From positions 1 to 42,980 of the forward strand of contig JAHWKL010000006.1 in assembly GCA_019347915.1 (NCBI GenBank): DNA of 42,980 bases, given 5' to 3'. This stretch comes from Actinomycetota bacterium. GTDB taxonomy: Bacteria > Actinomycetota > Acidimicrobiia > Acidimicrobiales > CADCSY01. Shown here piece after piece: positions 1 through 7,795 of this stretch. The translations under genes and the position numbers were made by a program. A model generated the notes under the pieces. The model made no database searches. It saw only the letters and a program-made list of their open reading frames with translations, and was not told where the DNA came from. Positions within the stretch are counted from its first letter, which is position 1. Each line of letters begins with the position of its first letter.

Positions 1-247
1 GCCGCTCGGTGGGGGTCAGCAGGTCGGTGCGGACGTCGTCGAGGGGGAAGTACCACACCGGGGCCAGGCCGGTCTCGTGCAGCAGCTTGGCCTGGCGGCT
101 GTCGGCCACCGCCTCGCCGGCGAACATGGCCCGCACCCGCTTGGGCGACGGGTCCCAGAACAACACGTGGGCAGGCCCGGTGCGGGAGAAGTTGAAGTGG
201 CCGGCGGGGTCGGGACCGAAGGGCCCCCGTCCTCTCATGAGCGTCAT
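1..247 (-). CDS. DUF427 domain protein (partial, C-terminus outside window)
   Basis: The leftward frame gives about 82 N-terminal residues and runs off the left edge. The segment FAGEAVADSRQAKLLHETG followed by PVWYFPLDDV is the characteristic core of DUF427 proteins, a small beta-rich family of unknown biochemical function. I start it at the ATG at 247, which has a GGAGAC-like ribosome site about six bases upstream; an in-frame ATG at 238 is the alternative. It is divergent from the beta-propeller gene at 360. The family call is good; no reaction can be assigned. Confidence 0.8.
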   Translation of the reverse strand, partial: MTLMRGRGPFGPDPAGHFNFSRTGPAHVLFWDPSPKRVRAMFAGEAVADSRQAKLLHETGLAPVWYFPLDDVRTDLLTPTER

Positions 248-359
248 GGTGGTGTCTCCGTCTCGTGGCGATCAGCGTCTTGGGGACAGCCTGCCGGGAA
301 CGGGCGCGTGTCGCTCCTGCAGCTCGATGTCCTCGCCAGGAGGGCGGGAGGGCGCGAGC

Positions 360-1640
360 ATGGTCGCCGGTGAGCGCGCTTACCCCCCTTGTTCGGTCCG
401 AGCACCGGTGATCGATCCGGCGCCGGGCGGAGGCCGGCCCAGGGACGACTTCTTCCTGGCTCCGCTCCCGGTTGCCGACGAGGTGCCCGAGCCGGCGCCG
501 GAGGACCCGCCGCCCGGGCCCGTCGGGGCGACGACGGTCGAGCCGGCCCGGGCCCGGGCCCGGGGAGCCGCGCCGCTCGCCGGTGCCGTCGCCCTCGTGG
601 CCGCGGTCCTCCTCCTCGGGGATCGGGACGAAGGCGGCAACGGGGAACGTGAGGCCATGGCCACCACGACCACTGCCCGGCGGCCGGCGACCACGACGAC
701 CACGCCACTCGGCGAGCGGCCGGCCACGGGGCCGCTCCTGCCCGAGCCCACCGGTGCTGCGCTGGTGGTGGTGACCTCCTCACAGGTCCTGGTCGTCGAG
801 TTGGACACCGGCGCCGTGCGCTCGGTGGCGGTGGCGGGTCGGGAGAACTACCACGGTGCCTGGGCGGCGGATGACGCCGTCTTCGTGCTTGGCCCCGAAG
901 GCCCGTTCGCCGTGCCGGTGGCACCCGGCAAGGATCCCGTCGTCCTCCCCGAGGGCCGTGCATCTGACTGGGTGACTCCCTCCGACCGTGCCGGGCACGC
1001 CTGGCTCATCGCCCACGTCGTCGGGGACAGGGTGGAGGGGCGGGAGGTGGACGCCGGCGGTCAGGAGACGGGACGGCAGTTCGTCCTGCCGGCACTGCTC
1101 AGCTCCGCCATGGTGGCCGTCGACGGTGGGCTCGTCATCGAGGCGTTGGGGAGTCTCACCTTCTACGACCCCGATACGGGCGAGGCCCGGCCCATCGGAC
1201 ACGGGTTCCCGCTGGCCGGCTCCGGTCACACACTGGCCCGGCTCTCGTGTGAGGCCCTGCGCTGTGGGCTCCACCTGACCGATGTCCGCACCGGCGGCGA
1301 CGTGGAGGTACCGCCGGCGGCGGAGACCACCTTCGCCCCGTTCTCGCCGGCGGCGTTCTCACCCGATGGCCGGTGGTTGGCCGCTGCCGTGGGGATGGTG
1401 ACCGGGGGGCGCGACCGCGTGGCCCTGGTCGACGTGGCCGAGGGCGAGGTCGTTGCCTTTCACCCCTTTGTCATCGGCCACGGTACCCCCTTCGCCTTCT
1501 CGCCCGACAGCCGCTGGCTGTTCCTGCTCGACGCCGACGACGTCGTGGCCCACCGGCTGGGCACGGAGGAGACATTGACCCTCGAGGGCCTCCACCCGGG
1601 AGGGGCGGTCGCCCTGGCCGTGGTCGCCATCGGCGAGTGA
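360..1640 (+). CDS. Membrane-anchored beta-propeller-like protein
   Basis: The protein is about 426 residues. An acidic and proline-rich cytoplasmic N-terminus of about 60 residues is followed by one hydrophobic segment (PLAGAVALVAAVLLLG), then a Thr-rich linker (TTTTARRPATTTTT), then an all-beta C-terminal domain. Repeats such as AAFSPDGRWLAAAVG and FAFSPDSRWLFLLD are typical WD40/TolB-like propeller blades, so the outside domain probably binds a ligand or partner rather than catalysing a reaction. I chose ATG 360 because GGGAGG lies eight bases upstream; GTG 408 is also possible. The frame stays open back to position 9, but that part is antisense to the DUF427 gene. The precise role is unknown. 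Confidence 0.65.
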   Translation: MVAGERAYPPCSVRAPVIDPAPGGGRPRDDFFLAPLPVADEVPEPAPEDPPPGPVGATTVEPARARARGAAPLAGAVALVAAVLLLGDRDEGGNGEREAMATTTTARRPATTTTTPLGERPATGPLLPEPTGAALVVVTSSQVLVVELDTGAVRSVAVAGRENYHGAWAADDAVFVLGPEGPFAVPVAPGKDPVVLPEGRASDWVTPSDRAGHAWLIAHVVGDRVEGREVDAGGQETGRQFVLPALLSSAMVAVDGGLVIEALGSLTFYDPDTGEARPIGHGFPLAGSGHTLARLSCEALRCGLHLTDVRTGGDVEVPPAAETTFAPFSPAAFSPDGRWLAAAVGMVTGGRDRVALVDVAEGEVVAFHPFVIGHGTPFAFSPDSRWLFLLDADDVVAHRLGTEETLTLEGLHPGGAVALAVVAIGE

Positions 1641-1650
1641 CCCCGGGGGC

Positions 1651-2478
1651 TCAGATGCGGTGACAGCGGGCGGAGACGAGACAGAAGGCGCCGTAGAGGG
1701 CCAGGCCGGCGGCGACGACACCGAGCATCCAGCTGCCGTACGGCTCCTGCAACAACTCACGCAGGGCGGCGTCGAGGCCGTTGGCCTGGCGGGGGTCGTT
1801 GCCCACGGCGGCGGCGACCACGAACCAGCCCACCAGGCAGAACACCAGGGCGCGCCCGGCGTTGCCGGCCATGGCGAGGAGGTCGACCAGCCGGCGCTGG
1901 CAGCGCGACATCCCGTCGAGCTCGAGCTCCTCGCGGTGACCACCGTGCAGGACGTGCCAGGCGATGCCCAGCCCGGTGGCGAACACGGCCACGCCCACGG
2001 CGCCGACGAGCAGGGCGCCCCCGGGCCACGACAGCACCCCGGCGGTGATGCCCTGTTGCTGTCCGCCGGCGCCTTGACCGTTGGGCGACCGCAGCGTGCC
2101 CAACGCCATGACCGACAGCGCCAGGTAGGCGGCGGCGTGGGCCAGGTGCTTCACCCGTGCCGTCCAGCCGGAGCCCTGGGAGCGGTTCAGGAAGGTCTCG
2201 ACGAGCCGCCAACCGGCGTAGGCCAGCAGGCCGACGGCCAGGATCAACAGGAGCGCCTTGCCGAACGGCTTCTGGGCCACCTCCTCCATGGCTCCCTGGC
2301 TGCTGGTCTCCTCCCGGCGCTGCCCCAGGGCCAGTTGGAGAGCGAGCACCGCGGTCACGATGAACAACAGGCCCCGGGCCAGCCACCCGCCGCGGGCTGC
2401 CGCCTGGTACCAGGGCTGGTCGGTGGCCCGCTCGAGCCGGCCCTCCTCGTTCCGGGCCTCGCTCACCTCGGTGGTCAC
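1651..2478 (-). CDS. DUF1206 family integral membrane protein
   Basis: This 275-residue protein has six predicted membrane segments arranged as three related pairs, with the repeated pattern R-G-x-x-A-R-G-x-x-F/Y seen at ARGGWLARGLLF, AHAAAYLALS and GNAGRALVFCLVGWF. That three-fold repeat is the hallmark of DUF1206, whose function is unknown. The GTG start at 2478 overlaps the TGA of the upstream gene (GTGA), so translation is probably coupled. The frame itself is open further upstream, but that stretch is the other gene read in the wrong frame. It converges on the propeller gene with only 10 bases between the stops. Confidence 0.8.
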   Translation of the reverse strand: MTTEVSEARNEEGRLERATDQPWYQAAARGGWLARGLLFIVTAVLALQLALGQRREETSSQGAMEEVAQKPFGKALLLILAVGLLAYAGWRLVETFLNRSQGSGWTARVKHLAHAAAYLALSVMALGTLRSPNGQGAGGQQQGITAGVLSWPGGALLVGAVGVAVFATGLGIAWHVLHGGHREELELDGMSRCQRRLVDLLAMAGNAGRALVFCLVGWFVVAAAVGNDPRQANGLDAALRELLQEPYGSWMLGVVAAGLALYGAFCLVSARCHRI

Positions 2479-3143
2479 CGGCGGTGTGTCCCCGTCTCTT
2501 TGCCTTTCGAACCCGCACGGCGTGGCCCGCCTGACGGCCCCCGGCCGGCGGCGCGGTAGGCCCACAGCTCGTGCCAGACGTGGGGGTAGACGCCCCTCTC
2601 GAAGTACGCCGCCACGCTGTCGATGGTGTAGCCGGCCCGGTCGGGGAAGAGGAGCCAGTAGGGGACGAGGGTGGCGACGACGAAGTTGGCCACCACCAGC
2701 GGGAGGTAGAGCGGCCCGAACAGCCGGGCCTGGAGGACGTGGATCTCCTCGTGGCGGTCGATGCGCTCGTTGCTGCCCGCCTTGACGGTGCCGATCGTGG
2801 TGGCGTACCGAGGCACGACGCCGTTCACCAGCCAGATGGACCCGGTGCCCCGGGTGCGGTCCACGTCCAACGGGTTCCCTCTGAGGCGGAGGGCTCCGTA
2901 GAAGAGCGCGCCGGCCCACGTGTTGGGCGCGCTCCAGGTGGCGTCGACGATGCACCGCCGCAGCCCGCCGGGCCCCTGGTACGGCTCTCCTCGGCGCACC
3001 GCACGCCCGAAGGGAATGGCGAAGATGCCGGAGAGTGCGCCGCCGACGGCAGCACCGACCCGGCCGCCGGCGAGCAAGCCCATCACCGCCCCGACCCCGG
3101 TCGTGGCCGTGCCCTGCACCCAGCCGGCGATGGCTGCTGTCAC
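2475..3143 (-). CDS. Membrane protein with HExxH motif, function unknown
   Basis: The protein has 222 residues. A glycine-rich hydrophobic N-terminus (about residues 12-45) is followed by a soluble part, the sequence RHEEIHVLQ, and a hydrophobic stretch GPLYLPLVVANFVVATLV. HEEIH fits the zinc-protease HExxH pattern, and H-E-x-x-H-x-x-Q followed by GPLYLP resembles a group of uncharacterised membrane proteins with HEYGH...GPLYLP. I see no clear third zinc ligand, so protease activity is only a possibility. Its GTG start lies 24 bases after tRNA-Arg, suggesting read-through transcription from the tRNA, and its stop overlaps the DUF1206 start. Confidence 0.6.
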   Translation of the reverse strand: MTAAIAGWVQGTATTGVGAVMGLLAGGRVGAAVGGALSGIFAIPFGRAVRRGEPYQGPGGLRRCIVDATWSAPNTWAGALFYGALRLRGNPLDVDRTRGTGSIWLVNGVVPRYATTIGTVKAGSNERIDRHEEIHVLQARLFGPLYLPLVVANFVVATLVPYWLLFPDRAGYTIDSVAAYFERGVYPHVWHELWAYRAAGRGPSGGPRRAGSKGKETGTHRR

Positions 3144-3167
3144 ATCCGCTGAACGAGTTCCGATATG

Positions 3168-3239
3168 CGCCCCCGGTAGGATTCGAACCTACGCACCCGG
3201 CTCCGGAGGCCGGTGCTCTATCCCCTGAGCTACGGGGGC
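3168..3239 (-). tRNA. tRNA-Arg (anticodon CCG)
   Basis: On the minus strand the sequence folds as a full cloverleaf: acceptor GCCCCCG paired with CGGGGGC, D arm GCTC...GAGC, anticodon stem CCGGC/GCCGG with loop CTCCGGA, and T arm GTAGG-TTCGAAT-CCTAC. The loop gives anticodon CCG, which reads arginine codon CGG, a frequent codon in this GC-rich genome. The discriminator base is G and CCA is not encoded. The HExxH membrane protein gene follows 24 bases downstream on the same strand. Confidence 0.96.
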
Positions 3240-3283
3240 GGCTCGGGTGATCCTACCGGCCGCCGGGCGGGGTGGGCCGCCGG

Positions 3284-3289
3284 TAGCAT
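3284..3289 (+). promoter_or_regulatory. -10 element TAGCAT for a leaderless start
   Basis: TAGCAT ends six bases before the GTG of the response regulator and there is no Shine-Dalgarno sequence between them. This spacing matches several other genes in the window and suggests transcription starts at or next to the start codon. Confidence 0.5.
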
Positions 3290-3295
3290 CGGTCG

Positions 3296-3676
3296 GTGGC
3301 GCAGGCTGGTCGACGCGTGCTGGTGGTCGACGACGATCCCGTGATCCTCAGGTTGCTGCAGGTCAACTTCGAGATGGCGGGCTTCACCGTGAGCACGGCC
3401 GCCGATGGGGTCGAAGCCCTGGCTGCGGCCACGTCGGAGCCCCCGGACCTGGTGGTGTCCGACGTGATGATGCCGGGGATGAACGGGCTGGAGCTGGTGT
3501 CGGCCCTCGACGCCGACGACCGGACCCGGCGGATCCCCGTCGTCCTGCTCTCCGCCCGAGCCCAGACCGACGACGTGATCGAGGGGTTCCGGGCCGGCGC
3601 CGACGACTACGTGACCAAGCCCTTCGAGCCGCTGGACCTGGTCGACCGGGTCAACCGGCTCCTCGGTGCGCCGTGA
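3296..3676 (+). CDS. Single-domain response regulator (REC)
   Basis: The 126-residue protein is a complete CheY-like receiver and nothing else. The acidic pocket is D12-D13-D14, the phospho-acceptor is D56 in VVSDVMMPGMNG, and the conserved switch residues are S86 and K108 in YVTKPFEP. With no output domain it should act by protein contact or phosphotransfer. No kinase gene is nearby. Its TGA overlaps the GTG of lysA (GTGA), so the two are co-transcribed and probably translationally coupled, an unusual partner for lysine biosynthesis. The GTG start is supported by the leaderless-type hexamer TAGCAT just upstream. Confidence 0.9.
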   Translation: MAQAGRRVLVVDDDPVILRLLQVNFEMAGFTVSTAADGVEALAAATSEPPDLVVSDVMMPGMNGLELVSALDADDRTRRIPVVLLSARAQTDDVIEGFRAGADDYVTKPFEPLDLVDRVNRLLGAP

Positions 3677-4941
3677 CCCCGCTCCCTCCGCACCTGTTGC
3701 CGCTCACCGCCGAGGTCGACGACCGTGGCCGGCTGGCCGTGGGCGGCTGCGACGTGCTCGAGTTGGCGCGCCAGCACGGCACTCCCGTGTTCGTCTACGA
3801 CGAAGCCCACCTGCGGGCCCGGTGCCGGGAGGCCGTTGCCGCCTTCGGTGACGGTGCCATCTACGCGGCCAAGGCCTTCCTGTGCCGGGCCATGGCCGCG
3901 CTGGTCCACGAGGAGGGCATGGGCATCGACGTGGCCAGCGGCGGCGAGCTGCACGTCGCCCTGGCCGCCGGCGTGCCTCCCGCCCGCCTGGTGCTGCACG
4001 GCAACAACAAGTCCGAGGCCGAGCTGGCCCGTGCCCTCGAGGTCGGCGTCGGGCGAGTGGTGGTCGACAGCCACGACGAGGTCGACCGCATCGAAGCGCT
4101 GGTGGCCGGCGGCGCCCGCCCGCCCCGCGTGCTGGTTCGGGTGACGCCCGGGGTCGAGGCCCACACCCACGTGTACGTGCAGACGGGACAGGCCGACTCC
4201 AAGTTCGGGTTCGGCCTGGCCTCTGGTGCTGCCGCCGCCGCCGTCGAGCGGGTGGCGGCGTCGCCGGCGATGGAGCTGGTCGGCATCCACGCCCACATCG
4301 GCAGCAACGTCTTCCTGCTGGCCTCGTTCGACCAGGCCGTCGAGTTGCTGGCCGACTTCGTGGTCCCGCTGGGACTGCCCGAGCTGTCCCTGGGCGGTGG
4401 CCTCGGGGTGGCCTACGTCGAGGGCGAGGAGGCGCCGTCGCTCAGCGAGTGGGGGGCGGCGCTCGAGAAGGCGTGCACGGAGGCCGGCATCACGTCCCGG
4501 CTCTCGGTCGAGCCGGGCCGGGCCATCGCCGCCGGCGCCGCCCTCACCCTCTACACCGTGGGCACCGTCAAGGAGCTGGTGGGGGTGCGCACCTACGTCT
4601 CGGTCGACGGGGGCATGAGCGACAACCCTCGTCCCGTCCTCTACGGCAGCGGCTACGAGGTCTTTCTCCCTCGCGCCACCGGGGCCCCACGTCCTCGGCA
4701 CGTGCGCGTGGTGGGCAAGCACTGCGAGTCGGGTGACGTCATCGTCCACGACGCCAAGGTCCCGTCCGACCTCGCCGTCGGCGACGTGCTCGCCACCCCG
4801 GTCACCGGGGCCTACGGGCACTCGATGGCCTCCACCTACAACAAGGTGTCCCGCCCACCGGTGCTGTTCGTGGCCGACGGCAAGGCCCGGGTGGTCGTGC
4901 GCCGGGAGACGCTCGACGACCTGTTGCTGCTGGACCAGTAA
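3673..4941 (+). CDS. lysA: Diaminopimelate decarboxylase
   Basis: This 422-residue cytoplasmic PLP enzyme makes L-lysine by decarboxylating meso-diaminopimelate. The fold-III decarboxylase layout is complete: the PLP lysine is K67 in YAAKAFL, followed by the HGNNKS segment, the HIGSN motif, the glycine loop GGGLGV, EPGRAI, and the C-terminal catalytic CESGDV supplied to the partner subunit. The length is normal for the family. The GTG start at 3673 overlaps the stop of the response regulator. It heads an aspartate-family block with hom, thrC and the proposed homoserine kinase. A strong hairpin after the stop separates it from hom. Confidence 0.95.
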   Translation: MTPLPPHLLPLTAEVDDRGRLAVGGCDVLELARQHGTPVFVYDEAHLRARCREAVAAFGDGAIYAAKAFLCRAMAALVHEEGMGIDVASGGELHVALAAGVPPARLVLHGNNKSEAELARALEVGVGRVVVDSHDEVDRIEALVAGGARPPRVLVRVTPGVEAHTHVYVQTGQADSKFGFGLASGAAAAAVERVAASPAMELVGIHAHIGSNVFLLASFDQAVELLADFVVPLGLPELSLGGGLGVAYVEGEEAPSLSEWGAALEKACTEAGITSRLSVEPGRAIAAGAALTLYTVGTVKELVGVRTYVSVDGGMSDNPRPVLYGSGYEVFLPRATGAPRPRHVRVVGKHCESGDVIVHDAKVPSDLAVGDVLATPVTGAYGHSMASTYNKVSRPPVLFVADGKARVVVRRETLDDLLLLDQ

Positions 4942-4953
4942 GGCCCATCGCTC

Positions 4954-5002
4954 GTTCTTTGTCGGCTGGCCCACCGCCAGGGTGGGCGATCCGACAAAGA
5001 AC
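4954..5002. terminator. Intergenic palindrome between lysA and hom
   Basis: Perfect 12-base arms at 4954-4965 and 4991-5002 (GTTCTTTGTCGG and its complement) enclose an inner stem CCCACC/GGTGGG with loop GCCAG. There is no long T-run, so it could be a factor-assisted terminator, an RNA-stability element or a member of a small palindrome family (see 8957, 11427 and 11790). It lies directly before the hom promoter. Confidence 0.6.
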
Positions 5003-5021
5003 CAGGGGCGGGGGTGGCAGG

Positions 5022-5027
5022 TAGCGT
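5022..5027 (+). promoter_or_regulatory. -10 element TAGCGT for hom
   Basis: TAGCGT ends seven bases before the GTG at 5035. It lies inside the longer possible reading frame that starts at 5014, which argues for the shorter hom start. Confidence 0.5.
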
Positions 5028-5034
5028 GGCCGAC

Positions 5035-6351
5035 GTGGCTGGGACGAGCTCGTCGGTGGTGCGCATCGGCCTGCTGGGCTGCGGCAACGTCGGTGCCGCC
5101 CTGATCGGCCTGATCGCCGAGCAGGCCGACGCCGTGGAGCTGCGGACGGGGCTGCGCCTCGAGGTCACCCGGGTGGCGGTGCGCAACCTGGCCAAGGCCC
5201 GCCCGGTGGAGCTGCCCGAGGGCTGCCTCACCCACGACGCCGGCGGGGTGGTGGACGATCCCGAGGTCGACGTGGTGGTGGAGCTGATCGGGGGGATCGA
5301 GCCGGCCCGGAGCCTGATCCTCGACGCCGTCAAGTCGGGCAAGCCCGTGGTCACCGCCAACAAGGAGCTGCTGGCCAACGTGGGGGAGGAGCTCTTTGCT
5401 GCCGCCGACGCCGCCGGCGTCGACCTGCTGTTCGAGGCGTCGGTCGGCGGCGCCATCCCGGTCATCCGCCCGCTACGGGAGTCGCTGGCCGGCACCCGTG
5501 TGCGCCGGGTGACCGGCATCGTCAACGGCACGACGAACTACATCCTCACCCGCATGAGCGAGGAGGGAGCCACCTACGGCGAGGCTCTGGCCGAGGCCCA
5601 GGGCCTGGGCTACGCCGAGCGGGACCCGACCGCCGACGTCGACGGCTACGACGCCGGCGCCAAGGCGGCGATCCTGGCCACCATCGCCTTCGGCGCCTCG
5701 GTGGTGGCGGGTGACGTGTACCACGAGGGCATCTCGGCGGTGACGCCGGCCGACATCGGTTTCGCCCACCGGCTGGGCTATGAGATCAAGCTGCTCGCCG
5801 TGGCCGAGGCGCACTATGACGACGCCGGCGGCGGCGGCGTTCCCGAGGTGGCCGTGCGGGTCCACCCGGCCATGGTCCCGGCCGACCACCCCCTGGCCAG
5901 CGTGCGAGGCAGCTTCAACGCGGTGTTCATCGAAGGCGAGGCGGTGGGCGAGCTCATGCTCTACGGGCGTGGTGCCGGGGGACGGCCCACGGCCAGCGCC
6001 GTGCTGGGTGACGTGGTCGACGCCGCCGGCAACCTGCGTCGGGGCACGCACGCCCCGCTCGGCCTCCTGCCCCGGGCGGTGATCCGTCCCATCGACGAGA
6101 TGCGCTCGGAGTACTACCTCCACCTCGAAGTCGTCGACCGCCCGGGAGTGCTCCACGCCGTCTCCGGCGTGTTCGCCGAGCACGGGGTCTCCATCCGCTC
6201 CATGGAGCAGGAGGGGCTGGGCGACGAGGCCCGGCTGATCTTCATCACCCACGACGCCGCCGAGTCGGCCGTGCAGGCCACGTTGGCGGCGCTGCGGGGC
6301 CTGGACGTGGTCGACCGGGTCACGAGCGTGCTCAGGGTCGTGTCAGGGTGA
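5035..6351 (+). CDS. hom: Homoserine dehydrogenase
   Basis: The enzyme reduces aspartate semialdehyde to homoserine with NAD(P)H, the branch point to threonine and methionine. The roughly 438-residue protein has the nucleotide-binding motif GLLGCGNVG at the N-terminus, the NKELL and GGAIPVI segments of the catalytic domain, GTTNYIL, and a C-terminal ACT domain (LEVVDRPGVLHAVSGVFAEHGVSI) that in this family mediates feedback control by threonine. GTG 5035 is preferred over GTG 5014 because of the TAGCGT hexamer; both are in frame. thrC begins four bases after the stop, so the two are in one operon. Confidence 0.95.
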   Translation: MAGTSSSVVRIGLLGCGNVGAALIGLIAEQADAVELRTGLRLEVTRVAVRNLAKARPVELPEGCLTHDAGGVVDDPEVDVVVELIGGIEPARSLILDAVKSGKPVVTANKELLANVGEELFAAADAAGVDLLFEASVGGAIPVIRPLRESLAGTRVRRVTGIVNGTTNYILTRMSEEGATYGEALAEAQGLGYAERDPTADVDGYDAGAKAAILATIAFGASVVAGDVYHEGISAVTPADIGFAHRLGYEIKLLAVAEAHYDDAGGGGVPEVAVRVHPAMVPADHPLASVRGSFNAVFIEGEAVGELMLYGRGAGGRPTASAVLGDVVDAAGNLRRGTHAPLGLLPRAVIRPIDEMRSEYYLHLEVVDRPGVLHAVSGVFAEHGVSIRSMEQEGLGDEARLIFITHDAAESAVQATLAALRGLDVVDRVTSVLRVVSG

Positions 6352-6355
6352 GCGG

Positions 6356-7750
6356 GTGAACTACGTCAGCACTCGCGGGAAGGCCCCGGTGCTCGGCTTC
6401 GCCGACGTCCTCCTGGCCGGGTTGGCGCGCGACGGCGGGCTCTACATGCCCGAGACGTGGCCCGAGCTGCCGCACGCCACCCTGGCCAGCTTCGCCGGGG
6501 CGCCCTACGCCGAGGTGGCCACCCGGATCATGGCGCCCTTCCTGAGTGGCAACATCGACGAAGGCGACCTGGCCGCGGCGGTCGACGGGGCCTATGCCGG
6601 GTTCCGGCACCCGGCGGTGGTGCCGCTGCGCCAGGTGGCCGACAACGACTGGGTGCTCGAGCTGTTCCACGGCCCCACACTGGCGTTCAAGGACGTCGCC
6701 CTCCAGGTGGTGGGCCGGTTGTTCGACCTGGAGCTGCGCCGGCGGGGGGAGCGGCTGACCATCCTCGGGGCCACCTCGGGCGATACGGGGCCGGCTGCCG
6801 TCGCCGCCTGTCGTGACCGCGACAGCCTCGACGTGTTCATCCTCCATCCCGCCGACCGCATCTCCGAGGTGCAGCGGCGGCAGATGACCACGGTCGACGC
6901 GCCCAACGTCCACAACCTGGCCGTGGAGGGCACCTTCGACGACTGCCAGGACCTGGTGAAGGCCATCTTCAGCGACCTGGCCCTGCGGGAGCAGCTGCGG
7001 CTCTCGGCCGTCAACTCCATCAACTGGGCCCGGGTGCTGCCCCAGGCCGTGTACTACGTCACCGCCGCCGTCGCCCTCGGCGCGCCCCACCGCCGTGTGG
7101 CCTTCTCCGTGCCCACCGGCAACTTCGGCAACGCCCTCGCCGGCTGGATCGCCTGGCGGATGGGCGCCCCCATCTCCCAGCTCGTGGTGGCCAGCAACCG
7201 CAACGACATCGCCACGCGGTTCCTGAGCACGGGCGTGATGGAGGTGCAGACCGTGCACCCCACCATCAGCCCGGCGATGGACATCCAGGTGTCGAGCAAC
7301 CTGGAGCGCCTGCTGTTCGAGCTGCTCGACCGCGATGCCCCGGCGGTGACCGAGCACATGGCCCGCTTCTCCTCCGAGGGGCGCATGGAGATCCCCGTCG
7401 GGCGGCTGGAACAGGTCCGGAGGCTCTTCGATGCCACCACCGTCGACGACGACACGGCCAGCCGGGCCATGGCCAGGCTCCACGCCGCCGGGGGGCCTCT
7501 CGTCGACCCCCACACCGCAGTGGGGTTGGTGGCGGGGCAGGCGTGCCGGCGGGACGCCGATGTCCCCCTGGTCGCCCTTTCCACCGCCCACCCGGCCAAG
7601 TTCCCCGACACGGTGGAGGCGGCCACCGGGGTGCGCCCCGCTCTGCCCGCCCACCTCGACCACCTGTTCGAGCTGCCCGAGCGCTACGCCACCCTGCCGT
7701 GCGACCTGGCCGCCGTGCGCGACTACGTCGTCGCCCACGCCCGGGCTTGA
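6356..7750 (+). CDS. thrC: Threonine synthase
   Basis: This 464-residue PLP enzyme converts O-phosphohomoserine to threonine. It has the long, enteric/plant-II-type architecture starting with MNYVSTRGKAP and the LARDGGLYMPE segment. The PLP lysine is K112 in GPTLAFKDVALQ, and the phosphate-binding SGDTGPAA and the VPTGNFGN segment follow. The GTG start lies four bases after the hom stop. Its substrate must come from a homoserine kinase, yet no thrB homologue is in the block; the next gene is the candidate. Confidence 0.96.
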   Translation: MNYVSTRGKAPVLGFADVLLAGLARDGGLYMPETWPELPHATLASFAGAPYAEVATRIMAPFLSGNIDEGDLAAAVDGAYAGFRHPAVVPLRQVADNDWVLELFHGPTLAFKDVALQVVGRLFDLELRRRGERLTILGATSGDTGPAAVAACRDRDSLDVFILHPADRISEVQRRQMTTVDAPNVHNLAVEGTFDDCQDLVKAIFSDLALREQLRLSAVNSINWARVLPQAVYYVTAAVALGAPHRRVAFSVPTGNFGNALAGWIAWRMGAPISQLVVASNRNDIATRFLSTGVMEVQTVHPTISPAMDIQVSSNLERLLFELLDRDAPAVTEHMARFSSEGRMEIPVGRLEQVRRLFDATTVDDDTASRAMARLHAAGGPLVDPHTAVGLVAGQACRRDADVPLVALSTAHPAKFPDTVEAATGVRPALPAHLDHLFELPERYATLPCDLAAVRDYVVAHARA

Positions 7751-7782
7751 GACCGACGGCGGGCCCGCCGGCCGTCCACCAG

Positions 7783-7788
7783 TAGCGT
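7783..7788 (+). promoter_or_regulatory. -10 element TAGCGT for the apgM-like gene
   Basis: TAGCGT ends seven bases before ATG 7796 with no ribosome site between them, so the gene can be transcribed as a leaderless message in addition to read-through from thrC. Confidence 0.5.
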
Positions 7789-7795
7789 CGCCGAG

